Origin: Acephala macrosclerotiorum
Taxonomy: Eukaryota > Ascomycota > Leotiomycetes > Helotiales > Mollisiaceae
DNA: 64,000 nucleotides
Assembly: GCA_014904845.1 (NCBI GenBank)
Contig: MU119371.1
Coordinates: forward strand, 1 to 64,000
Direction: 5' to 3'
Shown one piece after another: positions 11,641 to 25,170 of this stretch (the stretch's first letter is position 1; the number at the start of each line of letters is the position of its first letter). The notes below the pieces were generated by a model. It saw only the letters and a program-made list of their open reading frames with translations. It had not been told where the DNA came from and did not search any database. Position numbers and translations under genes: made by a program.

Positions 11641-14600
11641 GATATTTATAAAACAATTAATTATTTTTAAGTTTAACGATTAATTTGAGATTGAATAAAA
11701 TTTTTAATTGATTTTTAGTAATTTAAATATTGTTATCAAAATCAAATATATCGATTAAATACTCGAAAACTTTTTTGTTTTTATGTAAATTATAATACAT
11801 ATCGTAAACTCGAAAAATGTTTATTTGTAAAATCAAATTTTGAAAATATAATTTGCAAAATATTAATATTTATATATTGTTTTTATTGAATTAAAAATTC
11901 GATTTATTTAAATATTTTTTTTATACGATTCAATATTAGATTATTTTTATTTAATATTTAACAAATTATCGAACTCGTATTTTATACAATTGAAAACGGT
12001 ATTTAATAATCTTACGAATTTCGAATTATATAATTAATAAAATCTTAATAATTTTATTGTTTTTAAAATCGTTTATATCGATCAAATTTTATTAATTGTT
12101 TACAAATAATTGTTTAAATTTTTCTTTTTATACTATAAATTTTTTTTATTTTTATATCGTTACATTTTTTCTTTTTATTATTATTTTAATTTTTTATCGT
12201 TTTCATTTTTTAAAACTTTAAATTATATTATATTAAAAAATATTTTACAACTTTTTTAATTTATTACTAGGAGTTTTATTACGTTTTCGATTTTAAATTT
12301 TATTTTATAATATTTCGATCAAACGAAAATATAAAAAAATTAACGCATTAATCAATAATAAATTTTTTTATTTTTTCAAAATCAATTTCAATTTTTTTTT
12401 CAATTTAATTATATTATTATCAATTTATTTATTATCGTTATTATCGAAAAATTTAAAAAAAAAAAATAAACTATAAATTTTATTAATATACTTCGAATAA
12501 TACTACTAATATTTTGTAAATTGATTTAATATTATAATAAAATAAAAAATTGAAAAAAAGTTTAAAATCGAATTTGTATTAAAATAAAAAATACTCGTTA
12601 TTATTTATAAAACCCAAGTTTAAAAATTGATTTTTTAATATAATAATTTTTTTTAACGTTATATTATAGATTGAATATATTAATAAATTTTGTCGATTTT
12701 AAGACGAGTTTTAATATTACGAAAATATTATACGAATTCGTATTTCGTTTAATACGAACAATATTAATATTATTAAAAATATTTTCAATTTTATTTATAA
12801 TATTTGTTTTATTTGAATCGTTATTATCGAAAATTATTAATTGATTTGTATATAATTAATAGATTGTTTTTTAGTATAAAAAATAACCAATATATTTATT
12901 TCGATTATTATTTTGATATTTATTTAATTTTAATTGTATTTGGTCGATTTGTAGTTTAATTTTATTAAGAATTAATTATTTTAAATATTAAACGATAAAT
13001 TCGATTTTTGAGATTTTAATTGAATTTTTCGAACGTAAAATCGTTCGAGAAAATTTTTTAAAAAATGGAAAATTGTCATTTGATTTATTGTTATTAATAC
13101 TAAAAATAAAAATGTAAATCGATTAGATTTATTTGATTTAATTATATAATATATTTACGAGAAAATCGAGAAATATATGATTTTTAATAGTATAAAAAAT
13201 TTATATAATAAAAAAAGTTTTTTTTATAATTAAACAAATAAAATCACGTGTATATTGAGATTTTCGTACAATTGTTAAAAATTTGAATATAAAAATAAAA
13301 GTGTAAAATATGTATATTGTATTACAATTACTATTTTTTAGTTATTTCAAATAAAAAATTTCGATTGAAATTGAAAATTATTTTATTAATATTCGTTTTT
13401 TCTCTTATTAAATTTGCTTTTAAATCGAATTATATTTCAATGTATATATATTATAAATCGAGTTTTATTTGAGAATTTATTGAAGATCTAATTTTAAAAT
13501 TTGTTTTTTTTTTGTATATTAATAAACGTTACTCGTTTATAGAATTTTATAAAATATTTTTTTTTGTATTTAAACGTTTTTATTTATTTTTACTCGAATA
13601 TTTATTATCGTTACTATTGAAATTAAAATTATTATTACTCAAATTATTATTATAATTATTGTTTAACGATTTATTTTTTCGTAATACAATAAATTTGATT
13701 GTATTAATAATTTTATTATATTGAAATCGAGATTGTATTATTGTAAATACGATTTATTTCTATAGTAAATAAAAATCGAAATAAAATATATTAATTAAAA
13801 TTAATTAAAAAAAACGAATATTATTTTATTAATTTGATTGTAAAATTGTTAATTTTTTTAATATAATTAATATTTTCGATGAATTGAATAAATTAATTGA
13901 AAAAAAAATTTTATTCGTTATAATCGTTTTAAATTATTATCGTAAAAAAATAATAATATATAGAATATAAACGAAATATAATTTCAATTAACGTCAATAA
14001 AATATTATTAAATAATTTATTTAAATTATTATAATTAAAAAATATTTTTGTATTTATAATTTGTAATATTGAAAATATTAATAAAAGTAATCGATTTTTA
14101 ATATTAAATATTGTAATGATTTTTGAAATTTGATTAAAAAAAAATGTAATTTTGAAAAATATTGATAGAATTTAAAATGTAATTTATATTGATCGATAGA
14201 TTTTTATTTGAAATAGTATTTATATTTTTTTTATATTAAATCGTCGTAAAATGAAAATAATCGATTTTATTTTATAGAACGTAATTTTTTATTATCGTTT
14301 TTTGAATCGATTTTATTATAATCAAAATCGTTATTTTTATTATTATTATTACAATCTCTCGTTTTATTATAATTTGATTTTAATAAAAAATCGTAAAATC
14401 ATAAAAAAACTAATTTTAAATTTTTAAATTTGTCGAATAAATAAATATTATCGATATATTTAATTGTTATTATTATTATTAAATTATTTATTTTTTATTA
14501 CAATTTGTCGTTTTTTTATTTTAATTTTTATTATTGTTTTTTTTTATATTAATAAAATCGATATCGAATATAAAATCAAGTATTTTTAATTTGTATTCGT

Positions 14601-17600
14601 TTATTAAATTTCGATTAATATAAAAATAATTTTTTATTAATATTTTAATACAAAGTAAAAACTGATAATAACGAGTAAAAAAATACATTGTAATTTCGAA
14701 TTTGATATAAATTATATATTAATTTATTGTATTAATATAATTGTATAATAATTCGTTTAATGTACAAAAAAAAAAAAAAATATAAAAATATATAAAATCG
14801 AACGTTGAAAGTTTTCGTTCAAAGTATTATAAATATTATATTATTTCAAAAAAATTATTAATATTGTATTATATATTGAAATCGTTAAAAGAAATTAAAA
14901 TTGTTGATTTGATAGTAATTTTTAAATTATTGAAAAAGTTTTTATTTATTGTTATATTTTCAATATAAAGATTATCGTTATTGATTTCAATTTTAAAAGT
15001 ATTTAAATCGTTATTGTTTAATAGTACAATTGAATTTTCTACACTATATTAAAAAAATTAATCGTTTATTTTTACAATATAAAATAATAAAAACATATTC
15101 ACTTAAATTATTATTTGAATTATTATTTGATATTGATTTATTATTATTAAAAAAATCGTTTTTTTTTTTTTTATAATTATATTTCTAACTCTGAAAACTA
15201 TATTATTCGAATACTAATTTTCTACTATAAAATTCTCTCTTTAAAACGTAATATATAATAATTGTTCAATAAAAAAAAAAATATAATTATTGTTATTTTC
15301 ATCGATAATTATATTATTCTCTACTCAAATATTTAAAATTAATTATTATTACTATTAATTTAAATATTTCGATTTTAAAATTTATTTCGAATTTTAAACT
15401 CGTTTATTATTATTATTGATTACAATATATTAAATTTTGTATTACTCGATTTAATATATTAAAATTTATCGAAAATATTAATTAATTTCGAGATAAATTT
15501 ACGACGATTTGTTGCGTTTTTAAAGTATAAAGAAGTTGGTATATAAGTATACAATTTGAAAACAAAAATAATTATTTCAAGCGTATAAAAACGATTAAAA
15601 GTATTCAAAAAATTCTCGATTTATTATTAATTGTACAAATCAAACTATAAAAAAATAATAAAGAGAAAAATTAAAAAATTTATATAAATTTTTCGTATTG
15701 TTTTTATAGAATTGAAATATGTTCTACAATTTATCGTATATTTTTAACGTATTATTTTTTTCTTTCTTTTAACGTTTTTTATTGTTAAAAATATTTTAAT
15801 ATTAATATTATTTTTTTCTCGTCTAGAGAAATTTATCGCAATTATAAAGTTTTAAAACTTTTAATTTTACATTTTTATATCGAAAAATATTTATTCGCAA
15901 TTATTATTTTTATTTTACTATTTATTACGATTGATCGATTTTAATATTATTTTTCAATTATTAATAAAACTACGAAAAATTAAATAAAAAAATAATAATA
16001 ATCGAAAAAATAAAAAAATCGTATAATTTCAAATATTATTATATTCGCTTATTCGAAAATTTCAAATAAATTTATATATTTCAAATATTTTTATTATCGA
16101 TATTTCAATTCTTATACAAACAATTAACGCACGAAAAAGTTATATAACTTCGAATATTATTTTATTTACTCGTATAAAAATTTTAAATAAATTAATATAA
16201 TTTAAATTTTTTTCATCGTTCGATGTTTCAATTACTAATTTTACAATAAATATAATTCGATATTTTATTATCTCGAATTTAATTCAAATTCGCGTAATTA
16301 AAACGAATACGAAACGTATTACAATAAAAAAATTTATTAAAAAACATTTTAATATATTATTTATCAACGATACAATTAAATAAAAACTAAATCGTATTAC
16401 TATAAAACATTTCAACGATTAATTATTATATTATAATACGTATAAATTAAATTTCGCGATATTTTAATTTTCGAGAGATTATAATATAAAAATTCGTAAT
16501 AATATAATAATAAAATAAATTAAAAGTATTTAATATTAATTCAATTTTTATTTAAATTAATATAAAACAAATTTAAAGCGATTATTAACGTCGCAAAAAG
16601 TTCGTAATATTGAAATTTGAAAAAAATGATCGAAAGATTTTATTCAATATATAAATCTCAATTGTAATATAATTTACCAAATAAATTTAAATTAAACAAA
16701 AAAATCGAAAATAAAACGCGTATAAAAATAAGTAAAATAAATCCAATATCGTGAGTATAAGTATTATTGGATTGTATAAAAAGAAAAAAATAAAAAAAAA
16801 AACGTTATACGAATTTTATATTCCGCGAAAACAACGTTCAATTTGTATACGTACTTTGTTTAATACGACAATCGCGATTTTCGTATACGAGTTTATCGTT
16901 TAATTGTTTATTTTTTTTTTATATATAATTTTTTAAATTTTATTAATAAATTTTATTTTTAAATTTATATATTTTTTATTTTTAAAATTAAAAAAAAATT
17001 TATATAATATAAAATTAATAATTAATTTATAAATATTAAAAATATATTAAAGTTTTTTTTTAATTATATATTATATTTTAATAATATATTATTAAAAAAG
17101 AATTTATTATTATTTATAATATTAATTCGATTTTGTTAATTTATTTTTAAAATTATAATATTATTAATTCGATAATAAATAATTATTAATTTTTTTTAAT
17201 AAATTTTTTTTTATATTAAATTAAATATATAATTAAAAAAGAATTTATTATTTATTTTATATAATTTTATAATATAAAAAATATTTATATTTTTTTTATA
17301 TTTAAATATTTTAATTTTTAATAAATAAATAATAAAATAAATATAGAAATAAATATAAAAACGAATTAAAATTTTAAATTTTTAATTTTAAAAATCGATT
17401 ATAAATTTTTTTTATTTTAATATATATTTTTGCGTTTTAATTATAAAAACGTAATTCGTTATAATAATTTAATTTTTTAAATTTTAATATAATATTTTTT
17501 TTATATAATATTATTATTATTTGTAATTAAATACATTTTAATATTAATATTAATTTTATAAAAAATTATATTTTATTTTATTATAATATTTATTAAATTA

Positions 17601-19890
17601 TTTTAATTTTTAATTTTATATTTTTTAATATTATTTTTTTATTCGAATATTTTAATAAATTAAATTATAAATTTTAATTATAATATTTTAAAATAATAAA
17701 ATATTAATATTAATTAAAAAATTTTTTATTAATTTAAATATTAAAAAAACGCGTATATTTTAATAAAAAAAAATTAAATAATTATTAATTTTATTTATTA
17801 TATTTTAAAAAAAATATTAAAAAATTCGAATTTTAATTTTTTTTTATTAAAATTATTAAAATTAAATTAATATATAAAAAATATTTTTATATATAATTCG
17901 ATTTTTAATATTAAAATAAATAAAATTTTATATTTAATAATTTCAATAAAAAAAATTTTAAATTAAATAATATAATATTTATTTTTTATAATATATTTAA
18001 TATTTTATATAATTTTTTAAATAAACTTTTTTTATTATTTTTATTTTTATTTTTAATTATTTTATATATTAATATATATTTACGATTTTTATTTTTATTT
18101 TTAATATTATATTATAATTATTATTAATTCTATAATTTTTTTTTAATTTTTTATATAAATAAATTATTCAAATTAAAAAATAATAATTATAATAATTTCA
18201 AATTTAAATTTTTAAAAATTTAAATAATAAAAAAAAAATTAATACGTTAAAAATTTTATAATATAATTAATTTTATTTAAATTTAATTATTTTAATATTA
18301 AAAAAAAATTTATAATATATTTTATTTATTTTATTTAAAATATAATTAATTTTAATTATTAAAATTTTTTATTTATATTATAAATTATATTTAATTGAAT
18401 ATAATAAAAAGATTTATAAAAATTTAATAATTATTTTAATAATAAAATAAACGATCTAAATATATATTAAAAGATTTTAATAAATTAATAAATAAACGAA
18501 TTAAATTTTTTTTTAAATTATTATATAATAATATTTTAAATATACGTAAAAAGTTTATTATTAAATAATATTATAAAAATATAAATAAATTAATTTATAA
18601 TAAAAAATAATTAATAATAATAATAATATTAAATAAATTAAAAAAAAAATATTTAAATAAATTTTATATTTAAAAAAATATTAAATAAATTATAATAATA
18701 AAAAATTATAATAAAAAAATATTATAAAATTAAAAATTTTTTTTTATGATTTTATTATAAAAATAAATTTTTTAATATATTAATTATAAAAATTTTTAAA
18801 TTTTTTTTTAATATTTTATCGTATAATTATTTTAATTATTAAAATAAATATAATATTAATATTAAAATTAAAAATAATAAAACGTATTAAATTAAAAAAA
18901 TAATTTATTATATTAATTATTATAATTTAATTAATAAATATAAATTCTTTAAAAAAAATATTTTCCAATTTTTTTATTATTTTCGTATTTATATTTTTTT
19001 TATAATAAATAAAAATAATATATTTTTTAAATTAATATAAAATAAATAAATTTAATATATATATAAAAAAAATTATTATTTGTTAAATTTTAAATTATTT
19101 AATAAAATTTATTATTTTTAAATATATTTATAATTAAATTTTTATTAATATTTGAAAAAAAAAATTTTAAAAAAATTATTATAAATATAATTATACGAAA
19201 AATTAAAAAATATTAATATTAAAAAAAAAAAAATTTATTTTTTAAATTTTAAATTTTTATATTAACGTTAATAAAAAAAATTTAAAAAAATATTATATAT
19301 TAAATCGAATTTTTTAAATTAATTAAAATTTAATTTCGATTTTTTATTTGAATTATTATTAATATTATTAATTCGAAAATTAAAATATTATATTTTTAAT
19401 ATAAATTTATAAATTAATAAAAAATATTTAATAATAAATAAAAGTTTTTTTTTTATATTTAATTTTTTATTAATAACAAATTTTAAATAAAAATATTTTT
19501 ATAAATATTATTATTAAAAAAAATATATTTAAAATTTTTTATTATTTATTTACTATAAAATATTCGTTTTTTTATTTAATCGTTTTAATTTAAAAAAATT
19601 TATTTTATAATTTATTTTACGAATTATTTTATTATTAATTTAAAACTTTTAATATTTTTTAAAAATATTTATTTTAAATATATAATATATAATTAATATT
19701 ATTATAAATCTTTTTATTTAAATTATAAAAATTTTAAAAAAAAAATTATATTAATTATTTTAAAAAAATTTATTTATTTAAATTTAATTTAATTTATTAT
19801 AATATTAAAATTTAATTCGAAATCTTAAAAAAAAAATTAAATCGAATAATTACGTTTTTTTTACGTTATTCGAATTTATTAAAAAAAAAA
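11641..19890. repeat. AT-rich, RIP-like block (middle)
   Basis: About 8.2 kb with no coding capacity. From 11.6 to about 16.9 kb CA and TG dinucleotides are still fairly common. From about 16,910 to 19,880 nearly every C is inside a CG dinucleotide, and CA/TG are reduced to a handful. This fits RIP saturation, in which all Cs except those in CpG have been converted. The ends are sharp: normal composition resumes at about 19,890. Confidence 0.8.
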
Positions 19891-19905
19891 TGTTTCTCTC
19901 GTTCC

Positions 19906-19967
19906 GAAAGAAAAAGTCCGTTTCCCGACTCGCAAGCGAGTCAATCAGTGGACGGGCCTTTTCTTTC
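19906..19967. repeat. Nested hairpin at the island edge
   Basis: Two 16-base arms (19,906-19,921 and 19,952-19,967) are complementary except for two transition differences. Inside lies a perfect palindrome at 19,927-19,942: GACTCGC, two bases, GCGAGTC. Such nested hairpins are typical of foldback or MITE-like remnants. Confidence 0.55.
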
Positions 19968-20173
19968 TTTACTCGACGCATATTTTGCTTCGCAGGTCTC
20001 GCAAAAGCACTCCTACGAAGAGCTTCAAAGTCTTCGACTTTAGTAATTTATCTCTATTTCAAGTTTCAAATTAATAGCTCTTAATTTGAGCGTTTTATAA
20101 GTATTTGAAGTTGGAATAGTTATTGAGATAGAGTTCTAGATTCTGCCGAGCGATGAAGCCGATAAACTGATAA

Positions 20174-20547
20174 GCCCCTTAGTGCCTAAGGCAGAAACGC
20201 ACTACCTGCGGAGCCTCATATTACCAGGGGAACACCCCCTGGGACCCCCCTTAAGAGCTGCGCAGCTGGATTTTTGAGTATTTTTACAGCTTGGACCCTT
20301 AGTGCCTTAGGCAGAAACGCACTTTCGGCAGAGCCTCACACCAAAAGAATACTCCAGGGAAACACCCCCTGGGACACCCGTCTCTTATATTGAATTGCTA
20401 CTATTGATTCTATTGATTATAAATAGTTATTACGATTATATTTACTAGGGGGAGACCCCCTAGGACCCCCCTTGAAAACTGCGCAGCTATAGAGATATCC
20501 AGCACTTAAGTGAGTAAGTGCTTTAATGCCTAAGGCAGAAACGAACT
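20174..20547. repeat. Tandemly arranged short repeat modules with GC palindromes
   Basis: Three copies of a roughly 30-base module containing GGCAGAAACG lie at 20,174-20,203, 20,294-20,323 and 20,518-20,547. Between them are three copies of a GC palindrome module of the form AGGGG-(N)-ACCCCCTGGGACCCCC at 20,224-20,267, 20,353-20,379 and 20,444-20,487. The first and third continue into CTGCGCAGCT, itself a palindrome. GCGGAGCCTCA/GCAGAGCCTCA also recurs at about 20,208 and 20,328. No coding sequence is recognised. The order suggests two to three diverged copies of a unit of about 120-240 bases. Confidence 0.65.
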
Positions 20548-22060
20548 TGAGCAGTTTTGCGGTCGCGATTTTTGCTGAGTGCGACTCTATTCTATTGATT
20601 TGCGCAATAACGGATTAATAGAATCGCTTGAAACCTGGAATTTGGCGGTATCTAATTGAGTTTCAACTTATTTATAAGTCTTATGTAATTTGGATTAGCT
20701 GATATATTGTAATTGTTGGCGTAGCGTAATTGCATATAAATCGAGCTTTTGGTGTCTTTCACCGGATCGGCTGCATATTAGTCCGAAGCTGCTACGTAAC
20801 TACCCCTGCTATTAAACCCTTAATGAACCAATCAAATCGCTAAATTTGGACACCTCGGTTAAAATTTGGTGTTTTTCGCCCATAGTTGAAATGACTCGTG
20901 CCACGTGAATTACACGTGACTTAATAAAAGTTGATATTAGTTTTTAAAGTAAACGATTAAAAATCGTAATTAAATAAAAATTATTTAATATTTTTAACGA
21001 TTTTATTATTTTAATTTTATATATTATAAATAAAAAAATAAATAAAAATTTTCGAATAATTATATATATTATTTGTTTTATTATTATTATTTTTTTTTTC
21101 GATATTTAATTTAATTAAATATTTTATATTAATTAATTTTAATTTTAATTCGAATTTCGTTTAAAAAATAAAAATAATACAAATTTTAAATATTATTATT
21201 TAATATAATATAAAAAAAAAATAAAAAAAAAAATTTTATTTATAAAAAATTTTTAAATCTCGTAATATTTTTACGTCGTTTATTAATAATTAAAAACTTA
21301 TTTCAATTTTCGAATTTAAAAATAAAATATTATAATTTAAAAATAAATTTTAATTTTTTTTTAATTTTTTTTATATTTTATAATTATTTTAATAAAATAT
21401 ATTAAATTAAATTAAAATTTATAAAATATAAAAATAAAAAATATTATATTTAATTTCGATCGAAAATAATTAATTTAAAATATTTTAAATATTTAAAATT
21501 ATTATATAATCGAATTTTAAAATATTAAAATTTTAAAATTTTTATAATTTTATTTGTTTATTTATTAATTTAATAAATTTATTACAAATTATAAATTGAA
21601 TTTATATTTAAATTGTTTATATTTTTAATTATAATTTATTTAAATTAATAATTATTATACAATTTTAATTTCAATTGTAAAATATTATAAATCGCGATTT
21701 ACGTTTATTAAAAAAAATTTTATCGCTCGATAAAATTTATACTAAAGAAATACGATTTATAGTATTATAATATAAATTTAAAAAATTATAAATTGTAAAA
21801 AAAAATATAATTTTAATTATTATTTATAATTAATTAAATTAATTATAAAAAATAAAAATTTTAAAAAATATTTTTTTAATATAAAATTTTAATATAAAAT
21901 TTTTATTAATTTATTAATTTATTTTATTTTAAAAAAACGTTTTTTTAAATAAATTATTTTTTTATATTAATAAAAATTATTTTAATTTTAAATATTTATA
22001 AAACGTTTAAATTAAAATTTTTTAATTTGAAATTTAAATTAATAATTATTTTTAATCGAA

Positions 22061-22260
22061 TATAAAATAAATATAATAAACGTAAAAATAAAATTAAAAT
22101 TAAAAATATATTTACGAAATACGAATTTTATTAAATATTATTTAATCGAAAAAATATATTTTTATTTCGTTTTTCGATTAAATAATATTTAATGCGATTT
22201 GTATTTCGCGAACGTATTTTTATTTTTTTTGATTTTTACGTTTATTACGTTTATTTTATA
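22061..22260. repeat. Large inverted repeat, arms of about 90 bp
   Basis: The left arm (about 22,061-22,153) and right arm (about 22,170-22,260) are reverse complements over nearly their whole length, with a spacer of about 16 bases. The inner 23 bases or so match perfectly. The differences are mostly C/T and G/A, often at CG sites, as expected if both arms decayed separately by RIP or deamination. It may be a foldback element or the junction of two inverted transposon copies. Confidence 0.65.
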
Positions 22261-24174
22261 TTTTAATAAAAATATATATTATTTTTAATTTATTTTAAAT
22301 TTATTAATCGATTTAAATTTTAAATTAAAAGTTTTTAATTCGAGTATTTTATAAATATTTAAAATTAAAAAAAATTTTATTAATATAAAAAATTTTTAAT
22401 ATTTAATATTTCAAATTATAATTTTACAATATTAAAAAAAAATTGAAATATTATTACGATTATTAATTTTACGTTTATTTATTATTAAAAATTAATATTA
22501 ATATCGTATAAATATTTTATAAAATTATTTATTATAAATATAATTTATATTTTTAAAAATCGAAATTTTTAATTATTTCAAATATATATATTATAAAAAT
22601 AATTCGCTCGTTGAATTTTATTAATTCGTTGATTTTTAAAATTGTAATTAATTTAAATTTATCAATAAATAAATTCGATATAAATTGTATTTATTTTTTA
22701 TTAATTAAAAAACGAAAATAATTAAAATCAATATATATTTTATATAATTTATTATTTATTTTTAATTTTATTTTTATTATTATATATATATATTTTATTA
22801 TAAAATTATTCGAAGTTTTTATAGAAATTATTTTAATAAATTATTAAAACGAAAAATTGTTTTTTGTTTATTATATTTATTAATTTTTTATATATTATTA
22901 ATATTATATTTATTGATTTTTTCGATTTTTAATAAAAAGATTTAATAAAATCGATTAATATTATAAAAATTTTTATAAATATATTTAAATAATTAAATTT
23001 TTAATAAAAAGTTTTTTTAATAATATTAATAAAATAAATTGTATTAATAATAATTTTTTTTTCAATTAAAATCGCGAATTGTATTAAATTAAAATTTAAT
23101 TTTTTAATAAAAAAATATTTTTATTTTTTTAGTTTTTTATTATAATTAGTTTTAATTTTTATAAAAATATTATAAAAATCGTTATTAATTTAATATACGT
23201 TATCGTATTAATAATATTGTTTAAATTTATAATTATTATTATTAAATTTTTATTAATTCTCGTAAAAATTTAATTCGTAAATAAATTTATTATTTTCGAT
23301 TTTTTTAAATTTTATTATTAATATTAATAATACGAGTTTAAATTTTAATAATAATAAAACAAATTTTTATAATAGTTTTTTATTATTAATTAATTGGTTT
23401 TATTAATAAATTTGATTAAAAGAATTTAATAAAAATTTATATAAAATATGAAAAATTTAAATTGCGATTTAAATTATTTTAAATTTTAACGAGAAATTAA
23501 ATTAAAATTATTTAATTTTTTAAATTTAAAATCGCGTTTATTACTATTATTAAATTTAATAAAACGTTATTTTTTTTAAAATTGTTTTTTTAAATTTGTA
23601 TTTTTATTATTGTTTATTTTATAAAATTTTTAATTGAAATTGTTTTAATTAATATTGAAAAAAATATATAAAATTTTAAATTTATATTATTAAAAGTTTA
23701 AAATAATTATTAAATAAATTTATTAAAGTTTATTATTTTTATAATACGAATAATATTTAATATATATTTTTAAATATTTTTTTTATTATAAATATTATTT
23801 TTCGAATATATTTATTTTAAAAATTTATATAAAATCGTAATTAAAATTATTTTAAAATTATTAATAAATATATCGATTTATATAAAAATATTATTTTAAT
23901 TAAATTTAAAAAAAAAAATTTCGAGTTTAAATAATTCGTTAAAATATTATACTAAAATTATATTATAAAAACAAATATAAAAATTTTATTTAATTATTAA
24001 AATGCGTAATTCAATAGTATTATTTTTAATTTAATCTATGAAAAAATAAATATCGCGTTAATAAATATTTTATTCGATTATAATATAATTATTTTTATTA
24101 TAAAAAAAATTAAAATAATTTATATTTTTTAATTTTTATTTTATATTAATAAAATTTCTATCGATAAAATTTCG

Positions 24175-24207
<33 letters not shown>
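24175..24207. repeat. ATT microsatellite, 11 units
   Basis: Eleven perfect ATT units. A second, shorter ATT run lies at about 24,235-24,254. Confidence 0.9.
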
Positions 24208-24209
<2 letters not shown>

Positions 24210-25170
24210 GATTACGATCGAAAATATAATATTTATTATTATTATTATTATTATAAATAAAAATATAACGTTTATTATCGTTTGCTATATTTCGAATATA
24301 AAATTATTTTATTAATTATTATATTAATTATTATTTTCGATTTCGAGTATTTTAAATAATAAATTAAATATTTTTTTAAATATTTTTTTTTCGATATATA
24401 AAATTGAAATTGTATATTTTTTTTATAATATTATTCGAAAGAATCGTATAAAATTAATATTTTGTTTTAAATTCTAAAAAAATTAATTTTTTTTTTTTTT
24501 GCGATATTAAAATTTTTAAAGTTTTTAAAGTTATTTTTTTTTTTCGTTTTTAAATATATATTTCGATTTTCGATTTAATATAATAATTTTAGTAATTATA
24601 ATAAATTTTTTAAAAATCGCGTTGAAATTAATTTTATTTTAAATTTACACGTTCAAAATAATTTTAAAAATAAAATTAAAATAAAATAAATAAAAATTCG
24701 AAAAATATTAAATAATAAATTAAATAAATTCAATAGTTTAAAATTTAAAATCGTTAATATATTTATATTTAATTCGTTAAAATTTTTAAAAATCGTATAC
24801 GATTTTAATAATATTTTATACGATCGATGTATTAATTATTAGAAAGTAAAACAATAAACGAGAAATTATTAAAATCGCGTTTCGAGACAAATATAAAATT
24901 TTAAAACGAATAAATTAATATATATAATATAAAAATTAAATTCGATAAACTACGTTAAATTAAATTTTATATTTATTTATTATTAATAATTATAAATTTT
25001 ATAATATAAATATAATAAAATATATATATAATATATATTATTAATTATTATAATTAAATAATTAAAAATTTTATTAAAAATTTTATTTTATTTTTTAAAT
25101 TTTTTAATATATTATAATATTTTAAAAAACGTAATATTGAAAAATTCGTTTATTTTAAAATAAATCGCAA

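Larger units (their letters stand above)
20936..25170. repeat. AT-rich, RIP-like block (right)
   Basis: The most saturated block in much of its length: long runs of A and T with G/C almost only as CG. It contains a palindromic inverted repeat at 22,061-22,260 and ATT microsatellites near 24.2 kb. No coding frames. It ends at about 25,170, where composition becomes balanced again. Confidence 0.8.

Noticed and set aside
20174..20547. CRISPR-like array
   Set aside because: Only three diverged copies with unequal spacing in fungal DNA; no CRISPR is expected or supported.
20902..20918. Two CACGTG sites resembling centromere element CDEI beside an AT-rich block
   Set aside because: Point centromeres with CDEI-CDEII-CDEIII are confined to Saccharomycetaceae; no CDEIII is seen and the AT blocks are better explained by RIP.
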